Shown here in pieces: positions 30,018-43,096 of a DNA stretch of 64,000 bases. The translations under genes were made by a program, and so were the position numbers. Every line of letters begins with the position of its first letter. Position 1 is the first letter of the stretch. Origin of the DNA: Tetradesmus obliquus (Eukaryota > Chlorophyta > Chlorophyceae > Sphaeropleales > Scenedesmaceae). The stretch is taken from positions 8,342,501 to 8,406,500 of the forward strand of contig CP126192.1 of assembly GCA_030272155.1 (NCBI GenBank), in the 5' to 3' direction. The notes under the pieces were generated by a model, which was not told the origin of the DNA, did no database searches, and saw nothing but the letters and a program-made list of their open reading frames with translations.

Positions 30018-32157
30018 GAAGTGGCGTTGTAAGTCAATGAACGTATTTCATGGCATTGTTGCTGTGTGAGAGAAGCCCATTGCTCGGCGGTATGTGTCTC
30101 GTGCCGGGGCGGGTTAGGCGATTGTTAGGAGCTCCGCCCTTGACAATCGGCGCCCCTTAACGCGACCTGCAAAGTTATGAGGGTTACATATGACTTTGAT
30201 GAAGCGGTCAAATCAGCATTGCAGGTCACCAGCTGAGGGTGTTGATGGGTTCATGCTGTACAGATGGAAGCTCGCACGAAACACGCTGCTGCACACATAG
30301 CACAGCCCGGAAAACTGTGGAGTTTGCACCTAGAGAACGAATCAGCCATGTTAATCAGGGCTCAGCTGCCACAGCCGCTACTTAAATACACATGTAAGTG
30401 GTGTAACTGTAAGTGGTGTAACTGTACACATGTAAGTGGTGTAACTGTAAGTGGTGTAACTGTAAGTGGTGTAACTGTACACATGTAAGTGGTGTAACTG
30501 TACACATGTAAGTGGTAACTGTACACATGTAAGTGGTGTAACTGTACACATGTAAGTGGTGTAACTGTACACATGTAAGTGGTGTAACTGTACACATGTA
30601 AGTGGTGTAACTGTACACATGTAAGTGGTGTAACTGTACACATGTAAGTGGTGTAGCTGTATCAAGGTGATCACTGACCCCTCAGGGCCAGGGCCTGGCA
30701 GGAGTATGATGCTCTGAGCACCAGGCTGGAGTGCTGGAGCTCACTCAGCATTGCTCCAGCTGGCTCTGCAAGTGCAAAGCTGTACTATAGTATAGGTCCC
30801 CTAGAGAACTTGTCTGAGACGGTCTTCCCGGCAAGCATTTTTCACAGCGGCTGCCACATCTCACGTGCACCGCGACCACTGGTCGTGTCTGAGACAAAAC
30901 AAAACAGGCGATCTCAGATTGCCTGTTGCATCCACCGGCATGGCATGCATGATGGGTTACCTTGCCTTGTTTGACTCAAATAATTGCTGACACACCATAC
31001 ACGCGGCAGCAGCTCGCACCCTTTCATATATTTCAATGTCGCCACATGGAATCAGCAGCACTGCATGCGTACGTGCAACACAGCAACACTTCACAACTGC
31101 GGCCCTCAGCTCACAAACAACAACAACCCATCTTGTAAGGTGCACAGTGCAGCTGTATGCAGGCATTCAAAATGCTGATGGTGCAAAGCCGCCGCCATCA
31201 GCAATTTTGGTGCAGCTAAGCATCTAAAAAAGGTCCAGGTCACAGTCGTGCGCCAGGATATTTAGGAGAGCAGCGCTGCTGACAGCAACCACATGCACTG
31301 TACCGATGATGCTTGCCACTTCGCCTCCGCCCAGCATACAGATAGCCTTTTGCTGCCGACAGGTGCCACAACGATGCACACTGCCAGCAACAGTTGCAGT
31401 GCTGTCGCAACTCTGCCGCTGCTGTGCATGCAGCTGCAGCCTCGCAGCTTCCTGCAGAGCCATAACATATCTAGCTGGGCCTGATTGTGCATTCAAGGCC
31501 CACCTCACAAATCAATGAACACGGCTGCATGGCCAAGGCAGCTGCAACACACTTGACTTCACACATAAGGCCACATTGTTGGACCACGAAGTGCAGGCAC
31601 TCATATCTCGCCATGTCAGCCACACACAGCAGCAGCAGCTCTGATGGCTTGAAAACGCTTTATCGTGTCTGCATCTCCACCTCTTTTGCACATATCATGA
31701 CTGCAGAGGCAGTAAATGTCTAAGCAAGCGGTCAGTGCGGTCATCAGACCTGAGGACGATCTCAACATGTGACACCTCACCATGCATTGAAACACACAAG
31801 CCGCACAGCAGCAGCAGCAGCAGCACCTGCCTCAGCCATGCGCCTGCCGAAATCAAATTAAGGTCACCTGGTGCATGCTGCCGCACTGCTTGTGCAGCAC
31901 AGCTTCCCAGCCAGTAATGCTGCAGCCGCTGACTTGGTGTCATGCCTCAAGCCGCTACAGTGACGGCCCAAACTCCCGCCACATGTAGCGCGAGCACACC
32001 ACTCCATGTCTCAAACAGCCTCCATTGCAGAGCAAGTTGTAACAGTATGTACGGTGCATGACGGCCCGCTTGCTTGCTTGGCTGCGCTGTGCCTTGTCAG
32101 CTTGCTTGTGCCAGGCCTTGTCAGCTTGAGTGTGCATTGGTAGCTTGCCAGGCCTTG
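30018..32157. other. Intergenic upstream of paralogue B, with minisatellite
   Basis: About 2.1 kb between the paralogue B start and the lipase stop. It holds the paralogue B promoter, the minisatellite at 30391-30655 and the lipase 3' UTR. I see no supported gene. Confidence 0.5.
30391..30655. repeat. Minisatellite with core GTAAGTGGTGTAACT
   Basis: About a dozen units of two interleaved lengths: 15 bases (GTAAGTGGTGTAACT) and 23 bases, the longer one adding GTACACAT. Every unit carries a perfect 5' splice-donor word GTAAGT and at least one TGTAA on the plus strand. It begins about 375 bases upstream of the paralogue B start. Confidence 0.9.
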
Positions 32158-32656
32158 TCAGCTTGCCTGATTGCCCTTGGCCTTATTCAGCGCATAGTTG
32201 AGGCCCTGCACGTAGCCCCCACACACTGCAGCAGCAGCGGCAGCAGCAGCAGCAGCATCGGCAGCAGCAGAAGAAGAACAGCAGTAAGGATACCTGAGCT
32301 GCCGGCAATCTGTCAGCAGCACACACCGCAGGTCTGCAGGGTCACGCTGCTCAAGGCCAAACGCCAAGGCTAGCAGTGGCCTGCAAGAGCCAAGGTTTCA
32401 AGCAGGATGCAAAAGCACAGCCATCTGCTGCTGCTGCTTGCTGCCCTGTCACTCACAGTGGTCGGCAAGAGCCAAGGTGTCAATAAAGCAGGATGCAAAC
32501 ACAGCCATCTGCTGCTACTACTGCTGCTGCTACTACTGCTGCTGCTTGCTGTCATGTCACTCACGGTGGTCCATGAGGCACGTCTCGCGCAGCACGATGC
32601 GCTTGAAGCGCTGCTGAGGGGCAGCCTCAATGAGCTCAAACTGGGCACCTGCATTG

Positions 32657-32692
<36 letters not shown>

Positions 32693-33155
32693 CAGCAGCG
32701 GCAGCAGCAGGACCCTTTTCAGGCACTGTTGGTGTGTTGCTGTGACGCTTGGAGGGAATGTTAGCTGCTTGATGGCTGCAACAACCTGGCATGCCACCGA
32801 TGCTGAGAACTTAGGGTAATGTTACAAATCATGTCAGTAACATGTTATAACAAAACAACCAATGAAGCAGCGCTGCTAACCTGGGTAGAACTCCTGCACT
32901 GTCTTGGCATCAGCCTGCTTGCCCGACTGCTCTGCGGCTGCAGCAGCAGTACTGCCGGCAGAGCCGCCGGTACCTGCTGCAATCTTGGCATCTGCTGCTG
33001 CAGCAGCGCCTGCTGCGGTGGCTGCTGCGTCAGAGCTGGCTGCGGATGTGTCTGCTGCTGCATGGTCGTGCTCGCAGTGAGGAGTGGGGATGGCTGAGTC
33101 ATCCTCGCACAGTGCACATCTGCCGGTCATCCGCCGAATGACACAGGGCAGATAT

Positions 33156-33209
<54 letters not shown>

Positions 33210-33961
33210 TCGTTGAGCAGTGAGGTGTGGGGATGGATGAGTCGTCCTTGCACAGCGCACTCCTGCCATGAGATGCGGCAGCAAAAACAGTGAGGGCAGC
33301 AAAATCAATGGTTGAGCAGCATGGTTTGCTATGCTGCAATGTCTGCACATGATACACACTCGCCTGAGTCATTGCTCATTGCTCCGCAGGGGCAGGTACT
33401 TGCAGCTGCACTAAGCAGCCAAGCAAATGCTCCAGCTGCGGCATGCGCATAATTGCGTTAGGGAAGTGCTGCAGCATTGCAGGCTGTGCAAGCAAAGCGC
33501 TCAGGCTGCACTTGTGCCTCTGCAACACCAACACCAAGCATGCTATAACAGTCAAGGACAAAACAACAGTAGTAACACTAGTAGCAGCCTGCTCACCTGT
33601 GCGTCATGTTACCGTACTTGGCGCGGCCCTTATACTGGTCCAGGCGCTTGATGAAGAACAGCCGCCCTGCGGAGCGTTATAACATGTTATAACATTTGTA
33701 ACATATGACACCCGGGGGCGCAAGTTCTGTGGTGCTGCTTTACAACACTGATTGCCGGCATCAGCATGCATTGCCGGCGCCTCAAAAGCTGGAAGCCATC
33801 CGTCAGTGTGCACAGCACCAACACAATGCGCTTCAAAAGAACAACACATGTGGCTGGCTGCTGCCAAGCAATTGTTGCTGCCCTGCTGCTGCGGCTGCTG
33901 CTCTGCTGCTGCTTACCTGGAGCAAAGACCTCGTGGACGTCCTCCTGCAGCAGCAGAGCAC

Positions 33962-33994
<33 letters not shown>

Positions 33995-36900
33995 CACCGG
34001 CTGAATACATGGGGGTCTCCTGCTGCATGTCCACAGCAGTGCTTCGCAAATGTAGGCCACCCGCCAGCTGTGGCTGCCAGCAGCAAAGCCACATGGTACA
34101 AGCATGCCATGGCTGACTTTTTGCTGTGGTGAACTCGTCATGTTGTTACATTTCGCTGCACACTCCTGTGGCATGATTAGACACGCGGCGCACGCTCCTG
34201 ACGCTTTCTTCAAACATAAATATCAGTTGTAGTTCTGTTTTATTTGTTTCTACACCCAAACGCTTACCTTGGCTACGTTTGCCAGGCTTTCCTGCACGCC
34301 CCCCACTGCATCTGCCACCACCTGGGCATCACCCATGGCCGACCCAACCCCCACGGCTGTGGCTGTCGACAGCATACTACCCTGCCGCAAGCATACGTCC
34401 TTGACGCAAGCATGTTATCCAAGACAGTGTGTCAGATTTAGCTAAACCATCTGCAGATATACAGCACAAGAAACCAACCTTGGCCACGTTTGCGAGGCTC
34501 TCCTGTACCCCGCCAACTGCATCTGCCACCACCTGGGCATCACCCCTTTCCAACCCAACCCCGCCGCTGTGGCTGCCAACAGCCTACTTTTAGACGCAAG
34601 CACAATACCAACATACAATACCAATACCAATATCCGCTACCAGTATCCTAGCACAGCATGTCAGGTTTAGTTTATTGATGTGTGTATAGCATGATCCCTT
34701 ACCTTGGCCACGTTTGCGAGGCTCTCCTGCACGCCCCCCACTGCTTCTGCCACCACCTGGGCATCACCCATGGCTGCGCGCGCAGCCTCTTCAGTGGCTG
34801 CCAACAGCCTACTTTTAGGACGCAAGCACAATATCCTAGCACAGCATGTCAGGCCAAGACTTTAATTATGTACAGCATTATGTACAGCATAATCCCTTAC
34901 CTTGGCCACATTTGCCAGGCTCTCCTGCACCCCACCAACTGCATCTGCCACCACCTGGGCATCACCCATGGCTGCCCGCGCAGCCTCAGCAGTGGCGGCT
35001 GCTGCCTGCTTCATGTTGATTGCTGGGCCCTTGCCATCCTGCAAGGCATATGAAGAAAGCCAGCAGCATTATGAGAGGTGCATTAGGTGGGAGCACAGCC
35101 TCTGCAGTGGCGGCCGCTGCCTGCTTCATGTTGGTTGCTGGCCCCTTGCCGTCCTGCAGCCCACACGTAGGCAGCAGCACAACATCGCACTGAACTACGT
35201 ATCACAGTGAGCTTCATTGTAAGAATTTTAGTCAGCTGCCGGCCCATGTATCCATCCTGGGAGCCAGGCATGTTCTTAAAATCAACAGTGCGAGCAGCAC
35301 AACAGCTGCTGCTAACCCAAAACGTCACTTACAAGACTGGGCAGCACCATGCGGTGCAAACAAAGTAGTGCCATTGCCGCTCAGCCCGGTTGCTGCGACA
35401 GCAGAGGGGCGCCAATACCAAGCAACGCTTGCTGTACACCAGCCGCAAAACACCACAGCAGCTGCCTAAGATTCCCAGACCAAGTCGAACAAAACAGCCC
35501 ACCTGCTTGGCTGCGGGATTGGGTTTCAGGATGCCGTAGAAGTGCAGCATGCTGACCGTCCAGCTGCTCATGCCCAGCCACCACTGCGCCACCGCACCCC
35601 GCATGCTGCGCGCCTGCAGCAGCCAACAGACAAAGTTCAAAACACACAAACTAGTGTTTCATGTTCAACGTAGACACCACTGCGCCACCGCACCACGCAT
35701 GCTGCGCGTCTGCCGCAGCCAGCAGACATAACTCGCAAAACTTGCTCACACGCGACGCTTTGCAGTCGCAGCATACAAAGTGATTGTTAGCCCCGACCGT
35801 TCACCACATGCCCAGCAGCTGTGCTCACGTGTTTCTTGCTGCTGGCCGCCAGGCGCTTGTAGGTGGCGCTGTTCTCAATCACGTCTGGCACTGCCCAGTC
35901 CTTCAGCGTGCCTGCCAGGATGTCGCCCCACTGGGTGGCATCCATCTCTTCTTTCATTGCAAACACTGCAGAGCAGAAACAATTTGAGATGGATTAGGTT
36001 TAGCACATAGGATTTGAGCGTGTCTGCCAGGATGCCGCCCCGCTTGATGGCGTCCATTCCTCCTTCATTGCAAACACTGCAGACAGACAATAGCAACTGG
36101 CGGTTAAGGGCTTGGGGCTTAGGTTCTTGAGTTGTGCCAGGATGCCGCCCCACTGGGTGGCATCCATCTCCTCCTTCATTGCAAACACTGCAGACAGACA
36201 AAAAGCAACTGGCGGTTAAGGGCTTGGGGCTTAGGTTCTTGAGTTGTGCCAGGATGCCGCCCCACTGGGTGGCATCCATCTCCTCCTTCATTGCAAACAC
36301 TGCAGACAGACAATCAGCAACTGGCGGTTTAGGGCTTGGGGCTCAGGTTATTATGTTGTCCCGGCCAGCATGTCGCCCCACTTGGTGGCGTCCATCTCTT
36401 CTTTCATTGCAAACACTGCAGAGCAGAAACAATTTGAGATGGATTAGGTTTAGCACATAGGATTTGAGCGTGTCTGCCAGGATGCCGCCCCGCTTGGTGG
36501 CGTCCATTTCCTCCTTCATTGCAAACACTGCAGACAGACAAAAACCAGTGGCAATTCAAGGCTTGATGAAGTTTAGGGTTTGAGTGTGTCGGCCAGGATG
36601 TCGCCCCACTTGGTGGCGTCCATCTCCTCTTTCATGGCAAACACTGCAGACAGCAACGCAAATAGTGGAGGTTTGGGTTAGGGCTTGATAAAGTTTAGGG
36701 AATAGGGCTTGGCCTTAGGGTTCACAGGTTTGGGTTTGTGGGCAGAAACGTAGTGCGCAAACAGCTAAGGTGGCGGCTACCTCCAGCTTCAACGCAAACA
36801 CCGCGCAGCACAGCAAAACACACATGTCCTGCAATGTTCTTTGTACTGCAGGTGTCTCGACTGCTTGTCGACGTGCTGCCGGACTACTGTGCTTGCATGA

Positions 36901-38890
36901 CAGCCAACTTGAAGCATCAAGAGACTTTGGGCGGGAATCTCCTGGTCCAGCTTTGCTTGCAGGTGCGCTACCTTGCATGTGCTGTGCAATCGTCTATATA
37001 CATGTACACTGGCTGGCACATGGAGCACATGCTGAGTCAGCTGCCCCAGCCTGCTCACCGTTGTGGATGCTGAAGCGAGGCACCACGTCATGCTGCAGGC
37101 AGCAGCAGCAGCAGCAGTCAGGAACGAAGCACACCGTCTGCCCAGCACTTGGCGGACTAGACCAAACAAGACCAACACCAACGAAGAATTGCTGCCACAA
37201 GGCGCAGTTGCATCAGCTGCAGCAGCACGGCCAGCGGCTGACCTGCCAACAGCAGCTAACAAGTGACAATAGTGTAAATGTCATGCAAGAGTAATTGTAC
37301 TGTTACATAACAGTAGTGTAGCCGTCATGTAAGGGCGAGGCACTGAGCACCACCCAGGCTGACTTACCATGAGCACCACTGATGTGACGTAGTCGCTGCA
37401 GCCTGCAGCCAGCGCCTGTGTCAGCACCGCAGGCGTGGCTACACCCACCTGCAGCAGCAGCAGCAGCAGCGGCAGCAGCAGCAGCAGCAGCAACAACCAT
37501 TGTGATTGCCATGCGTGCAAGCTCACAAATAACGCTTCACAACTATGCACAGCGTGTCAGAGCAGCACCATCGGGCAGCACATCAGAGACCCAGCAGCGC
37601 ATGCTGCTGTCGTGTGTGTTTGCCTGTCTGACCAGCAGACACAGCACATGCCCAAACCTTTCAAAGTGCTGACATCTGGGCATACTAGGTTAGCAGCAGA
37701 GGCTCATCACGCATTCGATCCTCAACCAAGTGCAGGAACCGTCCTGTTCACACTGAGCTTCTCTACTGTGAACTTCACGGTGAACTCACTGCCGAGAACT
37801 TCACGCCGGCCATGACCTTGCCAGCCTCTGGGTCATGCTTGATCAGGTGCGCAAGCATGGCGGCAGTGCCTGCAGGAAGCGTGTAGCAAGAACAAGCACA
37901 AATTGATTCAAAGGCGACAAGGTGCACGGTGATGACTGCGTCAGCAAAAGATGCAGCTGCCACGGTGCCTGCAGGAAGTAGTAACGAGTATGTCAAAAGT
38001 CACATCAATACCTGGCTAGCAACTAATGTAGATCCTGCAGTGCCATCTGCCACTGCTTCCGCACAGTTGCCAGCTGCTGCTGCAAGACTGCTAACCAGTG
38101 CATTCTATGCACGTGTGCTGCCGGCAAGCAGGCAGCAGCAAAGGCAGCGACCCACCTGCCCCCAGGCTGTGCCCCACCAGCAGCAGCTCAAGATTTGGCT
38201 AGTAGCCCGGGTGCTGGTCCAGGAAGCCACGCCCCAAACCCTAAGCAGCAGAGCAGCAGCAGCAGCGCCTCACCTGCCCCCAAGCTGTGCCCCACCAGCA
38301 GCAGCTCGTAGCCGGGGTGCTGGTCCAGGAAGCCGCGCACACGCGCCAGCTCGTTTTGAGCAAACCACTGCGCAGCCTGCAGGCATATGCAGACACAAAC
38401 GCTAAATTTGTATTGCATGCAGGCAACACCCATCAAGCACAATTCCTATACTGATGTATGCTGGATGGGGTGTGATCTGGGTTGTTTTCATGGCTGCTGC
38501 AGCAGGCGAGGTTCATTCATAGAAGGCACAGTTATCCCGTATCCGCACCTGCAGCATGCCCCAGTGAGCGTAGCCGTCCATGTACGGCTCACAGCTGGCA
38601 CACATGGTTTTTTACATGCAACAAGCATTGCACACAACCTTGACACCATCAAAACACATGCATATGGCAGCAGAGACACTAAGAAACCAGCTGCCGGATG
38701 AATTTAGCTTATCTGGTACGGTTGCTGCTGCAGGAAGCGCAGTTTCAGTCGCAGCAGGCACATTTCTTTTGGCATTTAGTCATCCCGCATTCGAACCTGC
38801 AGCATGCCCCAGTGCGCGTAGCCGTCCATGTACGGCTCACAGCTGGCACAGGCGTCAGTGAGCATGTCCTGCAAGGGCAGCAGCAGCAGC

Positions 38891-38926
<36 letters not shown>

Positions 38927-39966
38927 ATCATCAAACGCAGCACAATATGTTGATCACACATGCATGCCAGCAGTACCATGCTGATCGCGCCAGTCCGCAG
39001 TCAACGCAACTCACACCCGCACACATCTGTGCAAATATGTACATGACTGCACTGCATGTTCAATGAGCCACACACAGCAACCATCATAATTGTCAAGTGC
39101 ACTTTGTGAAGAAACCGACTCACATTGAGGTCGGTGGTGCCCCTGAATCCCCACACCTGCCTCTTGTTGGGCGCATCCACCCACAACACACCACCTTACC
39201 CCGCAACACCAAATGCCGGCTGACAATATGGTTTTCATCACCCCAATGTTTGGTCAAGTGTCGGCCTCTGGATGAAGCAGCAACAGAAATTGTGTTGTGA
39301 AAACAACACTGCGCAATCACATTCAGGTCAGTGGTTCCCCTGAATCCCCACACCACCCTACCCTGCAACATCAAATGCTGGCTGAAGATACGGGTTTTAT
39401 CAACCCAACGTTTGGTGAAGTGTTGGCCTCTGGACGGCTGAAGCGGCAACACAACACAACACAACACGTCAGAAACACAACACAGCAGTAAAAACAAACC
39501 TCCGCACTCACATTGAGGTCGGTGGTGCCCCTGAATCCCCACACCAGCCGCTTGTTGGGCGCATCCACCACCCCACCCAACCCTACCCCACCACACCACA
39601 TGGTGACACGAGGCTTGATTAGACTCAGCGGGTGGCAAACAAAGACAACAACTCACATTGAGGTCGGTGGTGCCCCTGAATCCCCACACCAGCCGCTTGT
39701 TGGGCGCATCCACCCACACAGCATATGCAGGCCGTGTGGTGGTTGTCTGTGGCTCCAGCAGCAGCAGGTCAGCATCAGAAATGCCAGCCGCTTCGCACAG
39801 CTCCTTGCGCGAAGGGCAGTACGCGGCCGCTGCTGCATCAGTGGCCTGCATGCAGCAGGGGCAGCAGCAGCAGCAGCAGCACGTAGGTCAGCATCAGCAG
39901 TGCCTGCTGCCTCGCACAGCTCCTTGCCCGAGGGGCAGTAGGCAGCCGCTGCTGCATCGATGGACT

Positions 39967-40011
<45 letters not shown>

Positions 40012-40250
40012 ACAGCATGTTGGTCAAAAATATACCACAACAACTCGATGAAATGCTGAACTGCGCAGCTGATGCAGCTGGATCAGCTGCCGGCACAAGC
40101 TGCTGCTCACTTCTGCTTACCAGCTCAGCCAAACAGGTGCACCAGGGGTTTTAACAAGGGGCACCAGGGTCAGCAAGCACTGTTGGTGCCGACTGCTGCC
40201 AGAAGCTTTGTTTGCTCGGCTCCTTAGGTGTATGTGTCGCTGCAGCAACG

Positions 40251-40288
<38 letters not shown>

Positions 40289-40559
40289 AGTCTCACCTGG
40301 ATCAAGTAATGTATCAGTGCCGGGTTGTCGACGCGGCTGCATTCCACTGCACCACCATGCTGCTGCTGCTGCTGCTGCTGGGTCTCACCTGGATCAGGTA
40401 ATCAATCAGCGCCGGGTCGTCCACGCGGCTGCCCTCCACTGCACCACGCTGCTGCTGCTGCTGCTGCTGCTGCTGGGTCTCACCTGGATCAGGTAGTGTA
40501 TGAGCGTCGGGTCGTCCACGCGGCTGCCATCCACTGCATCAACCTACTGGTGCTGCCAG

Positions 40560-40604
<45 letters not shown>

Positions 40605-40720
40605 GTCTCACCTGGATTAGGTAATCAATCAGCGCCGGGTCATTCACGCGGCTGCCCTCCACCGCATCAACAGCATCCACCGTGGAGTGGTGCAGCGCCA
40701 GGTGGTACACGCCAAACTGC

Positions 40721-40774
<54 letters not shown>

Positions 40775-42313
40775 TTGTTGCGCGGAGCAACAACACAATG
40801 GCTGCTGCAAACCCCCCATGGCTGGTGCTCGGCTGGTGCTCACTTGTGCTGTGTGAGACCCAACCAGCCACGCTTACTGCAATAGGTCAGGTGGACAAAC
40901 ACGCAACTGTGTGTATAGACTAACAGACTGTTTTGTGCTTGGTGGGCAGCAGTCCTGGCTGGCCTGATTGCACATCAGTACTGCACCAGCCGCTCTGCTG
41001 TGCTGCTGCACCCTGTAGCCCGATACACACAGCACAGCAACTGCTGCAGTTGCTGCAGCATCCATTGGCACAGCTGCTCAAGCGTAGGCATTCATTCGGC
41101 TGCTGCTGTTGCTCCAGCTGCTACTCACCACCAGGTCATCCATGCTGCCGCTGCAGCCGCCGCTGCTGCTACGGCTGCTCACGTTCAGGTATGCATGCTG
41201 CCGCTGCCGCTGCTGCTGCTGCCGCTGCCGCTGCTGCTGCTGCCGCTGCCGCTGCGCCTCACCACCAGGTCGTGCATGCTGCCATTTGATGCTGCTGCTG
41301 CCAAATCATGCATACTGCTGCTGTTGCTGCTGCTGCGGAGGCTCTCCATTAGATCGTGGATGTGGCACTTTTCTTAGGCGTACTTGGCGACCCTGAACAG
41401 CTGCTGACGCACATCTGTGCATGCTGCTGCCGCTGCTGCTGCTGCTGCTGCTGCTATGACGAAAGGAGGAAAGGTCTGCTGAATGCCTCACCACCAGGTC
41501 GTGGATGTGGAACTTCTCGTAGGCGTACTTGGCCACCCTGAACAGCACACCAGCCACCTCCCCGATGCCCTCCTGCACGTCAGTCCTGAAGTTCTGGTAC
41601 TTGTCTGCACAGGCAAGCCGTTGCAGTTCAGCAATCATGGGTGAATAACGAGTGATGATACAAATTGAACAGCTGCCTCCAAACCGGGTCAAAAATTTCA
41701 CGTGCAACTTCCCCATTGCCCTCCTGCATGTCAGTGCGACAGGTCTGTGTACTTCTCTGGCATGTCTCACAGTGTTGAGCTCAGCAGTGCGGCACATATA
41801 CATCATAATCAGTTTGGAAGGTCGTTACAGTGCAGTCTGTTGCCGTCGACTGCAAAGTGCTGCAGGGTTTGGGTGGGCATGCTGCTGTGTGTCATGCTGT
41901 GTATGAGGCCTTGGGCATCAGCAGCGGCGTGCCCTCCAGGGGCCTGACAGCAGCGCTGCTGCAACCCGGCTTCAAACGAGAATTGGAGCTACATGGGCTG
42001 CATGCAGGGATCGATAAGCATGAATATACACTATTAAAGGGCCCTGGGCCCAGTGTATGATGCCGGCAGCTTGCAGGATGGCAGCGGTGAGACTCTCGCA
42101 TGTCAGAGGCACTGCTATTCAACGAAAAATACAAAGTGCTGAGTGCTACTTACAGTACGCCCGCTCGCATCTGCGATCCAGGAAAGCTTCGAAATTGTCC
42201 GGCAGCAGTGCATCTACGGCGTTCTCGATGGCATCAGGCACGAGAGCAGCGAGGTGAGGGTTGCGCTTGCCAAACTCAGTCGTAGGCTCATACGCAGGCT
42301 TTTCCGTAGCCAT
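32158..42313 (-). CDS. Class 3 lipase (alpha/beta hydrolase), about 16 exons
   Basis: Probable acylglycerol or galactolipid hydrolase. Exons, 5' to 3': 42313-42154, 41604-41492, 40716-40612, 39845-39657, 38868-38797, 38376-38274, ~37879-37791, ~37450-37370, ~37094-37059, ~35968-35829, ~35612-35505, ~35040-34901, ~33945-33917, ~33667-33599, ~33110-32877, ~32655-32565 and ~32230-32158. The start reads MATEKPAYEPTTEFGKRNPH. Exon 4 holds VDAPNKRLVWGFRGTTDLN, the class 3 strand and oxyanion region. The nucleophile elbow GHSLGAG spans exons 6-7 and continues TAAMLAHLIKHDPEAG. DVVPRFSIHN, which carries an expected acid residue, is exon 9. Later parts read APGRLFFIKRLDQYKG, RCALCEDDSAIPTPHCEHDH, an Ala-rich linker, then FKRIVLRETCLMDH and GYVQGLNYALNKAKG. 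Phases agree through exon 7 and at the other joins checked. Substrate cannot be told from sequence. Confidence 0.85.
34260..34800 (-). repeat. Exon echoes of the lipase exon coding DAQVVADAVGGV (3' end plus donor)
   Basis: Three copies, near 34265-34365, 34477-34570 and 34698-34800, at about 210-base spacing, of GDAQVVADAVGGVQESLANV with its donor. All are open or nearly so. The real exon at 34901-35040 is the one extending to an acceptor (DGKGPAINMKQAAAATAEAA). A 5' echo lies at 35095-35160. Confidence 0.85.
35995..36820 (-). repeat. About seven exon echoes of the lipase exon coding VFAMKEEMDAT
   Basis: Tandem copies near 36010, 36130, 36245, 36362, 36470, 36590 and 36770, spaced about 115 bases. 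They repeat the acceptor and first ~55 bases of the exon at 35829-35968. Linkers between units contain TTTAGGG-like words but no telomeric array. Confidence 0.85.
39110..39580 (-). repeat. Exon echoes of the lipase exon coding GFRGTTDLN (3' end plus donor)
   Basis: Copies near 39117-39190, 39320-39350 and 39510-39570 of VDAPNKRLVWGFRGTTDLN plus its donor, downstream of 39657-39845. A 5' echo (DAAAAAYCPSGKELCEAAG) lies at 39885-39965, so both ends are echoed. Confidence 0.85.
40290..40550 (-). repeat. Exon echoes of lipase exon 3 (3' end plus donor)
   Basis: Three copies of the end of exon 3 (NDPALIDYLIQ) with donor, each followed on the plus side by (CTG)n. The unit of about 110 bases alternates exon-end echo and triplet repeat across 40240-40610. 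Confidence 0.85.
40723..40772. repeat. (CAG)n tract at the acceptor of lipase exon 3
   Basis: About 16 CAG units. On the sense strand (CTG)n ends close to the acceptor of exon 3, as at several other introns here. Confidence 0.85.
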
Positions 42314-43096
42314 GACGCTTGTCAAGAGTTAAGTTGTATGAGCAAAGTAACTGGTAACGCTACGGGAGCTTGGCGTGTGCTGTGCTCGCGGTGTAAAGGC
42401 GAGACGTTGATGATCCAGCCACGCTTCATACGTTGAACGGATCAGCAACAGCAGCACAATAATTCGTCAGGTTTTCTTGATTGTTAGAGATGGGGCTTGG
42501 CGGGAGAAAGTGACAGGTCATGTCAGGCGTCAACTACCACCAAGTTAGCACCCGCCTAGTGTCACCCAGCGGGTGTCACTCAGGGCAAGTTTCCATGCAC
42601 CCTCAGTACAGATTGTGAACGGATGACTCATTACAGGTTTGCCCCATCAGTGTAAAGCCGCAGTGGCGTGCTGTGTTGATGGCACTCATGGAACACAGCA
42701 AGCCTGCATGCTTTGCAGCAGCAGCACCTCCCAGGTGCAGAGTCTGCAAGCAGTAGCCGACCCACCCCAGCAATTTTGATACCCTTCGCACACCCATTCA
42801 GCACCGATCGCCCCAGCAGACCCCATCAGCTTCCCCCAGCACTAACATAAATGGCTCAGCCAGTGGCGTCCGGCAAGCGTGTCAAGATGCCAGCTGTGCT
42901 GCTGACTCCGTAGCCGACTCCCTACGCCCCGCCAAACTGCTGCCATCACAATGATGCACGCCTCACGCTGCAAGCACCTGCATCCGAGTTGTGTCCCGCT
43001 ACTGCTGCTGCTGCTGCAGCCGGCTGCTGCCGGCTCCGAGCCGAGTCGCTTGTTCTTGTTGCCGGACTTCTTGGCCGCGCCCTTGCTGCTGCCAGC
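42314..43096. other. Intergenic, lipase promoter and SRP19 3' flank
   Basis: About 780 bases between the lipase start and SRP19 stop, both minus strand. A minus-strand TGTAA at 42631-42635 is a candidate SRP19 poly(A) signal. No ORF is supported. Confidence 0.5.

Noticed and set aside
30391-30655. CRISPR-like array
   Set aside because: Units are contiguous tandem repeats without unique spacers, in a eukaryotic genome.
33376-33525. Lipase exon coding HKCSLSALLAQPAMLQHFP to a stop
   Set aside because: It does not join the preceding exon in frame, whereas the exon at 32877-33110 joins in phase and continues the protein.
36660-36740. Telomeric repeat (TTTAGGG-like words)
   Set aside because: Only scattered degenerate words between exon echoes; no tandem heptamer run.
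36890-36965. Possible lipase exon coding KLDQEIPAQSLLML
   Set aside because: The flanking exons join directly in phase (FSIHN to VFAMKEE), so no extra exon is needed, and its donor is weak.
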